A stretch of 64,000 bases of DNA from Rubrobacter_A sp965214435 (lineage in GTDB: Bacteria; Actinomycetota; Rubrobacteria; Rubrobacterales; Rubrobacteraceae): NCBI GenBank assembly GCA_965214435.1, contig OZ243960.1:2914001-2978000 (forward strand), written 5' to 3'. A program made the position numbers and the translations under genes. This document shows, piece after piece, positions 42,940 to 51,433 of this stretch. The notes below the pieces were generated by a model. That model made no database searches. It was not told the DNA's origin and saw only the letters and a program-made list of their open reading frames with translations. Numbering within the stretch: the stretch's first letter is position 1; every line of letters starts with the position of its first letter.

Positions 42940-44300
42940 GCAGTCTTTTGACCGCCGAACTCTTCTACCGCGGCCTGGGCCAGACCAGATAGCGCAGAGT
43001 CGAGCCCCGAACCCTCGGGGTCGTTGTCGCAGTAGACCACCGGCTTGCCCTCCTCAGACCCGCGGCGAGTCACCACGTCTACTGCGGCGGCTTTTATCTC
43101 CGTTACGTAAGCTTCGGCTCTCCGCATGCCGCGCAGATCCTCCTCCAACCGCTTCCGGTCCGAGAGGTTTCCGGAAGCCGCGACGACCTCGCAGCCGTAA
43201 CGCTCCTCCAGGTGCCGCGACAACCGGTCCAGAACCGTCGGCGGCGCAGTCGAGACGTAGGCTATGCGGAGCCCTCTGATGCTCGACGCCGGACGGGGCC
43301 GGAAGACCGTCGGGATCACCCGCATCTCCGGCTTTACGGTATGTACGGCCTCGACGATGCGGCGGACCTTCTCTGCGGAGGCCATCGGCTCTTCGCTCAT
43401 TGTGAGCAGCAGAAGGTCCGACACCATCAGCCGGTAGGCCCCGAGGAAGCCCGCGATGTACTCCTCATCCTGGTGCGCCCCGGCGACGAGCACCCGGCGG
43501 CCGACCGCCACCGGCGGCACCGCGGCCCCCGAGCCGTCGAACACCGTGATGCCGGTCGAAAGCGTGTTGGCGACCTCCGCCCCCTCCCGCACGTTCGACA
43601 CGTAGGGCTCGCCGGCCAGCCCGCCGCCGCACCGGCGGCAGCCGACGGTGACTACCCGGCTGAGGGCGGCCGTCTCGTAGTAGTCACTCGCCGCGTGAGC
43701 CCCGCGGAGGAGCGCCTCCAGCAGAAACTCGCCACCGACCTCCATCTTGTGACCCTCGACCACCTGCGGCTCTGGCGGCCCGCCACGGCCCATCGAGACC
43801 ACGCCCGGCGCAAAGCCCTCACGGTCCAGGAGGCGCGCCAGGTATCCGGATACCGCCGTTTTTCCGACCCTTTTGCCGGTCCCGATCACCGCGAGCGACG
43901 GCTTTGTGGAGACCTCAGGATATCCGGGCGGCCGGAACTCGAAGTCGCTCCCCACATACCGGGCGCCAGCCGCGAGCGCCAGAGACGCTATCCGCAGCCG
44001 CTCGCGGTAGCCGACGACCGGCTCGTCGGAGAGATCCACTACAACGTCTACCGCGTGCTCCGCGAGAGCCCGCTCGACGGTCGCTATCGGGTCGCGGTCC
44101 TTAACGACGGGCAGCCCGTAGTCCGTGCCCTCCCGAAGCTTCTCCGTCCCGCCCAGCAAAGCCGCGGCGACACCGGCCGCCCCCAAACTGGCACGAACCC
44201 GCTCTATGGCGTCGAGGACCACGGGAGGGTAGTGTTCGCCGTCTATCAGGAACAGCGCCCGTGGACGGTCCGGCGGGGCGTCCGGCAGCGGGACCTGCAC
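42936..44300 (-). CDS. cpgS: Cyclic 2,3-diphosphoglycerate synthase
   Basis: Makes the intramolecular pyrophosphate of 2,3-diphosphoglycerate using ATP. Cyclic DPG is a thermoprotective solute of methanogens such as Methanothermus fervidus. The 454-residue protein shows the family's layout: N-terminal Rossmann-like domain beginning LFLIDGEHYPPVV, a P-loop at about 140-148 (GTGKRVGKT), and C-terminal VYCDNDPEG. Orthologues occur in a few thermophilic or radiation-tolerant actinobacteria. It lies between glpX and a metallophosphoesterase; 2,3-DPG comes from the same glycolytic triose pool. Confidence 0.85.
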   Translation of the reverse strand: MQVPLPDAPPDRPRALFLIDGEHYPPVVLDAIERVRASLGAAGVAAALLGGTEKLREGTDYGLPVVKDRDPIATVERALAEHAVDVVVDLSDEPVVGYRERLRIASLALAAGARYVGSDFEFRPPGYPEVSTKPSLAVIGTGKRVGKTAVSGYLARLLDREGFAPGVVSMGRGGPPEPQVVEGHKMEVGGEFLLEALLRGAHAASDYYETAALSRVVTVGCRRCGGGLAGEPYVSNVREGAEVANTLSTGITVFDGSGAAVPPVAVGRRVLVAGAHQDEEYIAGFLGAYRLMVSDLLLLTMSEEPMASAEKVRRIVEAVHTVKPEMRVIPTVFRPRPASSIRGLRIAYVSTAPPTVLDRLSRHLEERYGCEVVAASGNLSDRKRLEEDLRGMRRAEAYVTEIKAAAVDVVTRRGSEEGKPVVYCDNDPEGSGLDSALSGLAQAAVEEFGGQKTA

Positions 44301-44318
44301 GTGGTCTACCCGGCTCCG

Positions 44319-45146
44319 CTACTCGTTAGCCGGGGACCGGGGCAGCCCCGTGACCTCCGGGTCGTCCACCCGCCCCTCGAATCGCGCATATTCGTTGGTC
44401 CCGGCGTTAAAGTCCACCGCGAGCTCCCGCTCCTTGAACGGGTACTTGCGGAAGACCTTTACCCGGTCGTTCTCGATCTCGATAATGTTGTAGCAGGGTC
44501 GCGTGTTACCCCGGAGCCGGCTCGTCGAGGCGGTTCCGGCGTTTACGAGGAACATGTTCTCAAGCTTCCATGAGTAGGGTACGTGCTTGTGGCCGGAGAG
44601 GACCAGCTTTACGTCCATCTCGGTCAGAAGCTCCAGCACGTCCCCGGCATCAAAGATAATGTTCCGCTCGCGGCCGGTGCCCGGAATAGGCATCAGGTGG
44701 TGGTGGACCACAAAGATCTTTAGCCGGTCCCCGGCGTTATCGAAAGCCCCCCGGATAAACTCGTAGCGCTCGCGCCCGATCCGGCCGTCGTTCAGATCCG
44801 GCTCCGAAGAGTCGACCCCTACCATTATGGCTTCTTCAAAGTCGAGCACCGAGTACCGGTCTCCGAAAAGCCGCTCAAAGTGTATGTATCCGACGTTCCT
44901 AGAGTCGTGATTGCCCGGAATAACCATTACGTGATCGCAGCGGAAGCGCCGGACATACTCGGCCGAGGTCTCGAACTCCTGGCGGTAGCCGGCGTCCGTC
45001 AAGTCACCGGATACCACGACCGCCGTCGGGTCGAGTTCGTTGATCTCCAGTATCGAACGCTCCAGCAAGTCCGGCACGAAATATGGACTGCCGCAGTGGA
45101 TGTCGCTGATCTGGCATATCGTCAAGCGTTCGTTGTTACCGCTCAT
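44319..45146 (-). CDS. Metallophosphoesterase (calcineurin-like)
   Basis: Dinuclear-metal phosphoesterase with the complete motif set: QISDIHCG (9-16), VVSGDLTDAG, VIPGNHDSR, VVHHHLMPI and LSGHKHVPYSW. Architecture resembles cyclic-nucleotide phosphodiesterase/CpdA-like enzymes. The substrate is not defined. It sits 18 bases upstream of the cyclic DPG synthase gene on the same strand, so a role in cyclic DPG or phosphoglycerate turnover is possible but not shown. Confidence 0.92.
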   Translation of the reverse strand: MSGNNERLTICQISDIHCGSPYFVPDLLERSILEINELDPTAVVVSGDLTDAGYRQEFETSAEYVRRFRCDHVMVIPGNHDSRNVGYIHFERLFGDRYSVLDFEEAIMVGVDSSEPDLNDGRIGRERYEFIRGAFDNAGDRLKIFVVHHHLMPIPGTGRERNIIFDAGDVLELLTEMDVKLVLSGHKHVPYSWKLENMFLVNAGTASTSRLRGNTRPCYNIIEIENDRVKVFRKYPFKERELAVDFNAGTNEYARFEGRVDDPEVTGLPRSPANE

Positions 45147-45229
45147 GTAACTCCCAGCGCATACGAGGTGCCCGATCCTTCCGGCAGTATAGCAACCTAT
45201 ACACTAACGGGATACGGGAATACCGCTTT

Positions 45230-45886
45230 CTAAAACCACCTTCCGGTCCACAACCAGCGCGGGATGCCCAGGACGGCCCTCGCCGCCCGGCCGCCCAGGA
45301 TAAGCGCCGCAACCACGAGAAGTCCACCGGCCGTCCCGAGAACCGCCCACCACCGCACCATCCAGGATTCCGCCCGGACCGCCAGGGTTTCGTCAGCGCC
45401 GATGTCATAGACGGCCACACCGCCCGACGTACGAGACGCGCCGGGAGCCGTAGACATCCGTCCGGGCATCACGAGCTTGTAGCTTACACCGCCCGTAAAC
45501 CGGCGGCCTTGGGCGAGCGGGCCTTCCAACCTGTCCGAAAACTCAAAGTCGCGCCAGAAGAAATAGTCCGTGGTTTCCAGCGACATACCGCCGGAGGAGT
45601 CGTTAGGGTTATCGTCGGAGAGTTCATAGGACCGGCCAGCGGCCGCGCTACGGTCCGCCACGTCGACGCCCGCGATCAGCGACCACCTACGGGTCAGTTC
45701 GAGAGACGGCCCCGGCGGACTCGCATCGACGACTACCCGGCGCTCGGCGTTGCCGTCCGCCGCTACGTGAGCCTCGACCGCCGCCCGGGCCGGCGATGAC
45801 ACCTGGCCGCCGCTGCAACCCGCGGCCCCGGTCAGGATCAGAAGAAAGAGTAGAACAGATGTCCGTAGCCGGAAGCCAGGCTTCAT
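45230..45886 (-). CDS. Hypothetical membrane protein with lipoprotein-like signal
   Basis: Not recognised. An N-terminal basic-hydrophobic signal ends in TGAAGCSG, a weak lipobox (AAG-C), followed by about 140 polar extracytoplasmic residues. A C-terminal hydrophobic helix (about 175-200) ends in an aromatic/basic tail. It could be a lipoprotein tethered at both ends, or simply a bitopic membrane protein. It lies between argS (6 bases away) and the metallophosphoesterase. Confidence 0.6.
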   Translation of the reverse strand: MKPGFRLRTSVLLFLLILTGAAGCSGGQVSSPARAAVEAHVAADGNAERRVVVDASPPGPSLELTRRWSLIAGVDVADRSAAAGRSYELSDDNPNDSSGGMSLETTDYFFWRDFEFSDRLEGPLAQGRRFTGGVSYKLVMPGRMSTAPGASRTSGGVAVYDIGADETLAVRAESWMVRWWAVLGTAGGLLVVAALILGGRAARAVLGIPRWLWTGRWF

Positions 45887-45892
45887 CGGCGG

Positions 45893-47530
45893 TTACATCT
45901 TCTCGGGGGCGACCACTCCCAAGAGGTCCAGGCCGGAGCGCAACACGGACTTGGTCGCCGCGCAGAGCGCGAGCCGCCGCGTCCGGAGCGCCTCGTCGTC
46001 GACCAGCACCCGATGGACCGTGTAGAACTGGTGGTAGCGGGTGGCGAGCGTTTCTAGGTAGGTCGGCAGCGGGTGGACCTCCCGGCGGGCGGCGGCGTTC
46101 TCCAGCACCCTCGGGAAGTCCAGTAGCTCCAGGAGCAGCGCCCGCTCTTCCGGGGCGAACTCCCCGGACGGCACGCTCCGCAGGCTTTCCGGGCTTGTTT
46201 CGGCTCTCTCGAAGATGCGGCTGATGCGGGCGTGGGCGTACTGTACGTAGAAGACCGGGTTCTCGTCGGACTGCCGGATGGCGAGGTCCAGGTCGAAGTT
46301 CATCTCCGTCTGGTGCGAGGACCGGACGTAGAAGTACCGCGCCACGTCTTCCCCGACCTCGTCCAGTAGCTCATCGAAGGTGACGAAATTACCTGCCCGC
46401 TTGCTAACCTTTACCGGCTCGCCTTCGCGGACGAGCTTCACGAGCCGCACGAACTCCACGTCCAGTAGATCCTCCGGCAACCCGAGAGCCACGAGCCCGG
46501 CTCGGATGCGCGGCGGATAGCCGGCATGGTCCGCGCCGAGAATGTCGAGCGCCGTATGGAAGTTCCGCCGCCACTTGTCCCGGTGATACGCGAGGTCCGG
46601 GGCCATGTAGGTGTAGGAGCCGTCGCCCTTGACGAGTACCCGGTCTTTATCGTCACCGAGTTTAGAGGAGGCGAGCCACAGCGCCCCCTCACTCTCGTAG
46701 GCGTAACCCCGCTCTTTTAGTTCCTCGACCGTTTTCTCGACGGCCCCGGAGTCGTAGAGGCTGGTCTCGTTAAAGTATGTCTCGAACTCTACCCGGGCGC
46801 GTTCCAGGGTACCTTTAATTCCGTCCATGCACCACCGCCGGGCAAACGCGCCGATCTCACTCAGCGCCCGTTCCGGCTCTGTGTTTAGTAGTTCTTCTCC
46901 GCGCCCTTGCGCGAGGTCGCGGGCTATGTCCGCTATGTACTCGCCGCGATAGAGTTCCTCGGCATCGGAGACAGGCCACTGCCGGTCGTAGAGTTCGGCG
47001 TACCGGACGGCAACGGACTCGGCGAGCAGCCGGATCTGGTTTCCACCGTCGTTGAAGTAGTACTCCCGCGAGACGGGGCGGCCCGTAGCCTCGAAGATCC
47101 GGGCCAGCGAGTCTCCGTAAGCCGCGTGCCGGCCGTGAGCCACCGTGATCGGCCCCGTAGGGTTCGCGCTGACGAACTCCAGGACGGTCGCCGCCCCCGA
47201 AGGTTCCCTGCGACCATAGTCGTCGCCCGCCCGCAAAAGGTCTTCCAGACTGCCGTTCAAGGCTTCCGACGAAAGCCGGAGGTTTATAAACCCCGGTCCG
47301 GCTACAGTGACCTCTTCCGCAAACGGGGCATCGAGGGTCGAGGAGATCTTCTCGGCTACTTCCCGCGGGTTGCGCCGGAACGTACGGGCATTAGCCAGGG
47401 CCACGTTGGTCGCCAGGTCACCGTGTTCGGCGTCTTTCGGGCGCTCGACGTGGATGCCGTCTAGCTCTACCTCGTAGGCTTTCCACACCGCATCCCGGAT
47501 AGCCCCGGCAAGCCGCTCTTCAAAGCTCAT
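45893..47530 (-). CDS. argS: Arginyl-tRNA synthetase
   Basis: Class I synthetase charging tRNA-Arg. It has 545 residues. The HIGH-type motif is degenerate, reading ANPTGPITVAHGRHAAYGD, and KMSKS reads VKVSKR. The N-terminal additional domain (residues 1-100) and the C-terminal anticodon-binding DALR domain (YVQYAHARISRIFERAE, ending VAPEKM) are complete. It overlaps the small DUF3006 gene by 4 bases. Confidence 0.96.
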   Translation of the reverse strand: MSFEERLAGAIRDAVWKAYEVELDGIHVERPKDAEHGDLATNVALANARTFRRNPREVAEKISSTLDAPFAEEVTVAGPGFINLRLSSEALNGSLEDLLRAGDDYGRREPSGAATVLEFVSANPTGPITVAHGRHAAYGDSLARIFEATGRPVSREYYFNDGGNQIRLLAESVAVRYAELYDRQWPVSDAEELYRGEYIADIARDLAQGRGEELLNTEPERALSEIGAFARRWCMDGIKGTLERARVEFETYFNETSLYDSGAVEKTVEELKERGYAYESEGALWLASSKLGDDKDRVLVKGDGSYTYMAPDLAYHRDKWRRNFHTALDILGADHAGYPPRIRAGLVALGLPEDLLDVEFVRLVKLVREGEPVKVSKRAGNFVTFDELLDEVGEDVARYFYVRSSHQTEMNFDLDLAIRQSDENPVFYVQYAHARISRIFERAETSPESLRSVPSGEFAPEERALLLELLDFPRVLENAAARREVHPLPTYLETLATRYHQFYTVHRVLVDDEALRTRRLALCAATKSVLRSGLDLLGVVAPEKM

Positions 47531-47745
47531 GAGGCACCATCCTTTCCGAGAAGCTCATCCATCAACCGCCGGTTCTTCGCAGAGCATCGTTCGCTCTCTT
47601 CCCGGTCGATCACCGGGCGAAACTCGATCACATCTCCCGGACGAACCTCCGGCGGCAGAAGCTCCCGCGGCACGTCAAAGCTGCGCCGCCCGAGAAGCAA
47701 TACCGCCCACCCGCTGTCCTCAAACCTGTCCAACTGAACCTTCAT
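47527..47745 (-). CDS. DUF3006 domain small protein
   Basis: A 72-residue protein matching the DUF3006 pattern: MKVQLDRFEDSGWAVLL, then a short beta-rich domain and a Lys/Arg-rich helix ending RLMDELLGKD. Function is unknown; in other bacteria it often sits next to metallo-beta-lactamase or nuclease genes. Here it is translationally coupled to argS (ATGA overlap). Confidence 0.78.
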   Translation of the reverse strand: MKVQLDRFEDSGWAVLLLGRRSFDVPRELLPPEVRPGDVIEFRPVIDREESERCSAKNRRLMDELLGKDGAS

Positions 47746-47782
47746 CTTTCTATATTACCAACCAACTCAGTATCCAAAGCTT

Positions 47783-48256
47783 CTACCAGTGGTACTTCTC
47801 GCCCCGGAATATTTTTACGGAACGGTACAGTTGTTCGAGCAGTACGACCCTAGCGAGTGCGTGCGGGAGCGTCAAAAGACCGAACGACCAGGCTTCGTCC
47901 GCTCGCTCCAGGACTTCCGGCGCGAGACCCAGCGGCCCGCCGAGCACAAAGGCTACGTGGCTGCTACCGGACTGAGCCAGTGGTTCGAGCCGCCGCGCCA
48001 ACTCCTCCGATGAACGCTGCTTACCGCGTTCCCGGTCCAGCACAACGACGTGCGCCCGGTCGGGGATCTTTTTGAGTATGCGCCCCGCCTCTGCGGAGAG
48101 CACCTCTTTTGGGGAGCGCCGGTTGAGGTCTTCTTCCGGTACCTCGACCACGCTAACGGGGAAGTAGCGCCGGAGGCGTCCCAGGTAGTCGTCACAACCA
48201 TCCGCGGCCCAGCCTTTGACGCGGCCGACGGCGACAACGGTGGCGCGGCTCAACAT
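47783..48256 (-). CDS. rlmH: 23S rRNA pseudouridine1915 N3-methyltransferase
   Basis: SPOUT-class methyltransferase acting on 70S ribosomes at position 1915 of 23S rRNA. The 157-residue product has VVLDRERGKQRSSEELA, the glycine-rich FVLGGPLGLAPEVL and the C-terminal SPOUT knot LPHALARVVLLEQLYRSVKI ending in the typical GEKYHW. It lies downstream of an MBL-fold hydrolase, an association also seen for rlmH and yycJ in Firmicutes. Confidence 0.95.
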   Translation of the reverse strand: MLSRATVVAVGRVKGWAADGCDDYLGRLRRYFPVSVVEVPEEDLNRRSPKEVLSAEAGRILKKIPDRAHVVVLDRERGKQRSSEELARRLEPLAQSGSSHVAFVLGGPLGLAPEVLERADEAWSFGLLTLPHALARVVLLEQLYRSVKIFRGEKYHW

Positions 48257-48274
48257 CTGTCCCGGATCACTCCT

Positions 48275-49120
48275 CTACTCTATCTCAAAGAGTTGTCCGG
48301 TAACCTCTGCCCGGCTCTCGGAGGTGTAGCGGTAGAGGTATTCCGGGCTATCGAGCGGGTAGCCGACTTCTATCCAGGGCGTCGGCCGCCGGGCGAGAGC
48401 CGACCGGACCCGGAGGCCGTTGTACCCGGCCTCCCGCAACGCTTTGTGTACGACGCCGCACGCCCGGGCGGGCGAGTTATTCTTCTCCGAGAGGTGGGCG
48501 AGCACGAGGTCTTTGAGGCCGTGGGGGGCGAGGTCCAGCGCGACCTCCGCCGCCTGCTGGTTGGAAAGGTGACCCGTGGCCGAGGATACCCGGCGCTTAA
48601 GGTCCGCGGGGTACGGACCCCGCCACAGCCAGTCCGTATCGTGGTTGGCCTCTAGCACCACGGCGTCCGCGCCCCGCATCCGGCGCATCACCTCCGGGAG
48701 TACTTCCCCGAGGTCGGTCGCCACAACGCTTGCCCGCTCACCATCGGAAACGTGCAGCCCGTAGGTTGCGGTATCGTGGGGTACTTTAAAGAACATAGTG
48801 GAGAAGCCGCCGAGGTCCAGCGTCTCTCCCTCCTCTACAAGCCTGGCCCCCACACTCTCCGCTACTCCGGGCGCGGCAAAGACCGGTAGCCCGAACTGCC
48901 GGACCAGCGACCGGACGCCCGCGGTGTGGTCCCCGTGCCCATGAGTAAGGAATACCGCTTCGACATTCCCGAGGCTCCGGCCGAGGCTCGCCAGGTGTTT
49001 TTCCAGACGCCGGCAGGAGAGACCCGCGTCCACCAGAATACCGGTCTTGCCAGTTTCAGCTTCAGCTTCGACGTACGTGGCGTTACCGGAGCTACCACTC
49101 GATAACACACTCAACCTCAA
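48275..49120 (-). CDS. MBL-fold metallohydrolase (YycJ/WalJ-like)
   Basis: Metallo-beta-lactamase fold protein beginning RLSVLSSGSSGNATYVEAE, the hallmark of the YycJ/WalJ group. The metal-binding motif is LTHGHGDHTAGV, followed by further His/Asp ligands (VPHDTATYGLHV, LEANHDTDWL, LAHLSEKNNSP). It has 281 residues. Family members have roles linked to cell-wall signalling and exonuclease activity; which applies here is not known. Confidence 0.9.
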   Translation of the reverse strand: MRLSVLSSGSSGNATYVEAEAETGKTGILVDAGLSCRRLEKHLASLGRSLGNVEAVFLTHGHGDHTAGVRSLVRQFGLPVFAAPGVAESVGARLVEEGETLDLGGFSTMFFKVPHDTATYGLHVSDGERASVVATDLGEVLPEVMRRMRGADAVVLEANHDTDWLWRGPYPADLKRRVSSATGHLSNQQAAEVALDLAPHGLKDLVLAHLSEKNNSPARACGVVHKALREAGYNGLRVRSALARRPTPWIEVGYPLDSPEYLYRYTSESRAEVTGQLFEIE

Positions 49121-49223
49121 AAAGATGGGTACCCTCTAGCTAGCTAACATTCGTCCGGACCAGGCCCCGGGTGTGCGAATATTAGCACCGGCCCCGCCTG
49201 TCCGCTCCGGTTACTTCCGCGAG

Positions 49224-50018
49224 CTAGGAGTCGCTCTGCTCGACCAGCTCTCCCTGGACGACGATGCGCTCCGCGTAGTCCGGCAGGGTGCAGGTCTGGA
49301 GGGAGACGATAGACTTTCCGGCTTCGGGGTTCATTATCTGGACGTTCTCCGGACCGACCACCACGTTTTTCGTCACCCGGTAAACGTACTCGGCGCCGTC
49401 CGCGTCACGCAAGGTTATCTCATCCCCTTCTACGACCTGATCCAGATCATAGAAAACGCGATACGAGCCCGTGCCAGCGTAGCCGATGCGGTGCCCGGCA
49501 ATGTAAGTGTTCGACCCGTTCTGCCACGGGAAACCCGTCGCCGGGACGTGGACCGCAGAATCCTTGAGCTTGTCTTCCGAGACGGAGTCATAGACGGGTA
49601 CGTCCTCTAGCCCGATCTTCGGTACCGTGACGTACAGCGTTTTGTCTTCCGGGCCGCCCGGGTCCCGCCCGAAGTTAAACGGCTGTACGGCGGGTATCGC
49701 CCCCACCGAAGAATCCGCGGTAGCCTGGATCACGGGGACGTCGCCGGTGGTGGAGTCCCATCCATCGAACTTGGGTACGCCGGTGCGTTCCTCTTCGGAC
49801 AAGACCTGGTCCGGCGTTACAGCCCTGACGGTCGTTTCGCCGCCGGACTCCGGGGCGGTCGCACCGGCTGCTTGCTCGCCGGTGGACTGAGCTTGGTCGC
49901 CGGTACTCTCTCCCCCGCTCTCGGCCGCGGGTTGAGACCCGCAGGCGCTCAGAACCAGGCAAATAAAGAGGAGCAGGGCAAGCGCCCCGCTCCTTACAAA
50001 ATCACGCTGTTGTTGCAT
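49224..50018 (-). CDS. Class E-type sortase with lipoprotein signal
   Basis: Cysteine transpeptidase of the sortase family. Catalytic residues are His in YIAGHRIGY, Cys in SLQTCTLPDY and Arg in AERIVVQGEL. The N-terminus is LLLFICLVLSACGSQ: LSAC is a textbook lipobox, so the enzyme may be lipid-anchored rather than held by an uncleaved helix. A 90-residue Gly/Ser/Thr-rich linker follows. I start at ATG 50018 (264 residues); an alternative start at 50057 overlaps the upstream ferritin-like gene. The upstream gene's C-terminus contains MPDTGG. Confidence 0.88.
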   Translation of the reverse strand: MQQQRDFVRSGALALLLFICLVLSACGSQPAAESGGESTGDQAQSTGEQAAGATAPESGGETTVRAVTPDQVLSEEERTGVPKFDGWDSTTGDVPVIQATADSSVGAIPAVQPFNFGRDPGGPEDKTLYVTVPKIGLEDVPVYDSVSEDKLKDSAVHVPATGFPWQNGSNTYIAGHRIGYAGTGSYRVFYDLDQVVEGDEITLRDADGAEYVYRVTKNVVVGPENVQIMNPEAGKSIVSLQTCTLPDYAERIVVQGELVEQSDS

Positions 50019-50031
50019 CAGGTCCAGTCTG

Positions 50032-50718
50032 CTAGATAGCCCTTGCGGTGCCGCCACCCGACGGGCCGCCCGTGTCGGGCATCGCGCCCATACCGAGGAA
50101 CGGTGCTACAGCCGCCAAGACCTGCTGGCGGGTCAGGGCCTCGGGGAACGCCGTGTTGGCCGGCGGCACCACGCCGAGGAGGTCGTTGATCGCGACGACG
50201 TGTTCGCCCTCGACACCGACGATACTCCCGGCCGCAGCCAGGAGGTCCGGGCTCTGGATTTCGGTCGCAGCGCCCAAGTAGGCCCCGACACCGACCGGCT
50301 CGAAGGTGATCGCCAGGTTGAGAATCGACGCGGTGCTAGAGAACGCGTCCGCCGGGAAGGTGAACTGCGGCTTCGCGACCGGCGTCGCCCCCTCACCCTG
50401 TAGATAAGCGATGATCGCGTCCACGTGCGCCTGCTCGTGGGCGGCGAGGTTCTGCACGACCGCCAGCGCCTCACCCGACAGCACGCCCGCATCCAGCGCC
50501 CGCTGGTAGAACTCGGCCTCCAGGTACTCCAGGGTCAGGGCGAAGTTACCGATGTCGGCGTCGCCGTCGAATTGCTGGGCGAAAGCCTTGCGCGAGAGCA
50601 AGGTCGTACCGACCGCCGTACCGACGCCGGCTACCGCCAGCGCCTTGAAGAAGTCCTTCCGGCTCCGCGGCTGCGCGATGGCCTCCGCGCCCGGAACGTT
50701 AATTACTTGCTTGTCCAT
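50032..50718 (-). CDS. Tat-exported ferritin-like domain protein with MPDTGG tail
   Basis: Secreted ferritin-like four-helix protein (228 residues). The signal RSRKDFFKALAVAGVGTAVG resembles a twin-arginine leader (RSRKDFF). Iron-site residues appear as E-x6-Y-type motif LTLEYLEAEFYQRAL, HEQAHVDAI, ITFEPVGVGAYL and VEGEHVVA, the two-iron pattern of this extracellular family (desiccation/stress-associated). The C-terminal residues GAMPDTGGPSGGGTARAI contain an LPxTG-like MPDTG without a membrane helix. The sortase gene begins 13 bases downstream. Confidence 0.85.
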   Translation of the reverse strand: MDKQVINVPGAEAIAQPRSRKDFFKALAVAGVGTAVGTTLLSRKAFAQQFDGDADIGNFALTLEYLEAEFYQRALDAGVLSGEALAVVQNLAAHEQAHVDAIIAYLQGEGATPVAKPQFTFPADAFSSTASILNLAITFEPVGVGAYLGAATEIQSPDLLAAAGSIVGVEGEHVVAINDLLGVVPPANTAFPEALTRQQVLAAVAPFLGMGAMPDTGGPSGGGTARAI

Positions 50719-50736
50719 AATCTAGCTAAATCCTCC

Positions 50737-51399
50737 TTAAACCCCGAAAGGTGCTACGGCCTGCTGTACCTGCTGCAGCGGCAAGGCTTCCTCGAACGTT
50801 ACGTTGTTCGGCGGAACGATGCCCTGCAGGATCTTGATAGCGTTCCAGTGCTGGCACTCGGCGTTGTGAATGGAGAGCGCCGGCCCGAGGTACGGGTTGC
50901 CTATGAGCGCCGGAGCCGCTCCCTGGTACGCCCCGATCCCGACCGGCTCGAAAGTAGCCGCCAGGTTAAGGAATGCCGTGGCATCCGCGAAGACGCCGTC
51001 CGGGTACGTGAAGCTCGGGGTCGCCGGTACTGCTGCGCCGACCTCGTTCAAAATCCCCGCCAGAGCGTCCGCGTGCGCCATCTCGTGGTCCCGGATCTCG
51101 GCTATCTGCGTCAGCGCGTTGCCGGTTACGACACCCGCGTTGACACCCTCGGCGTAGAACGTGCCCTCCAGCAACTCTAGCTGGTAAGCAAACGCCACGA
51201 TGTCCGCCGCACCAAGGCTCTGGTACGTCGTGTACGCAGGCGCCCCCTGGGCGTCAGCAAATTTCGTCGCGAAGCCGATACCTCCGATGCCGGCTGCCGC
51301 TAGCGCGGCCCCGACCCCGGCGGCCGTCTTCAGAAAGTTCCGTCGGCTAAAGTCCCGGTCTACCGCGACCGAGCCCGGACGGCTTTCTACTTCACTCAT
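50737..51399 (-). CDS. Tat-exported ferritin-like domain protein, paralogue
   Basis: Paralogue of the next gene downstream (18 bases away). It carries a twin-arginine signal (FSRRNFLKTAAGVGAALAAA) and the same ligand layout: ELLEGTFYAEGV, RDHEMAHADAL, ATFEPVGIGAYQG and NAECQHWNAI. It lacks the MPDTG tail. Start at ATG 51399 is supported by AAGGGAGAA; an upstream ATG (51450) has no ribosome site. The pair faces away from the ECF sigma gene. Confidence 0.85.
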   Translation of the reverse strand: MSEVESRPGSVAVDRDFSRRNFLKTAAGVGAALAAAGIGGIGFATKFADAQGAPAYTTYQSLGAADIVAFAYQLELLEGTFYAEGVNAGVVTGNALTQIAEIRDHEMAHADALAGILNEVGAAVPATPSFTYPDGVFADATAFLNLAATFEPVGIGAYQGAAPALIGNPYLGPALSIHNAECQHWNAIKILQGIVPPNNVTFEEALPLQQVQQAVAPFGV

Positions 51400-51416
51400 C
51401 CGTTCTCCCTTCAATG

Positions 51417-51433
51417 TGAGCCACAATGGCTCA
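51417..51433 (-). repeat. Short inverted repeat in the leader of the ferritin-like genes
   Basis: TGAGCCA-CAA-TGGCTCA forms a perfect 7-bp stem with a 3-base loop, 18 bases upstream of the ferritin-like start. It could be an RNA hairpin in the leader or an operator half-site pair. The rest of the gap to 51689 is AT-rich for this genome and presumably holds divergent promoters, but I cannot fix them. Confidence 0.4.

Noticed and set aside
43212..44573. 453-codon open frame antisense to the cyclic DPG synthase gene
   Set aside because: Composition shadow; Arg/Pro/His-rich translation without domains, and the minus-strand gene is well supported.
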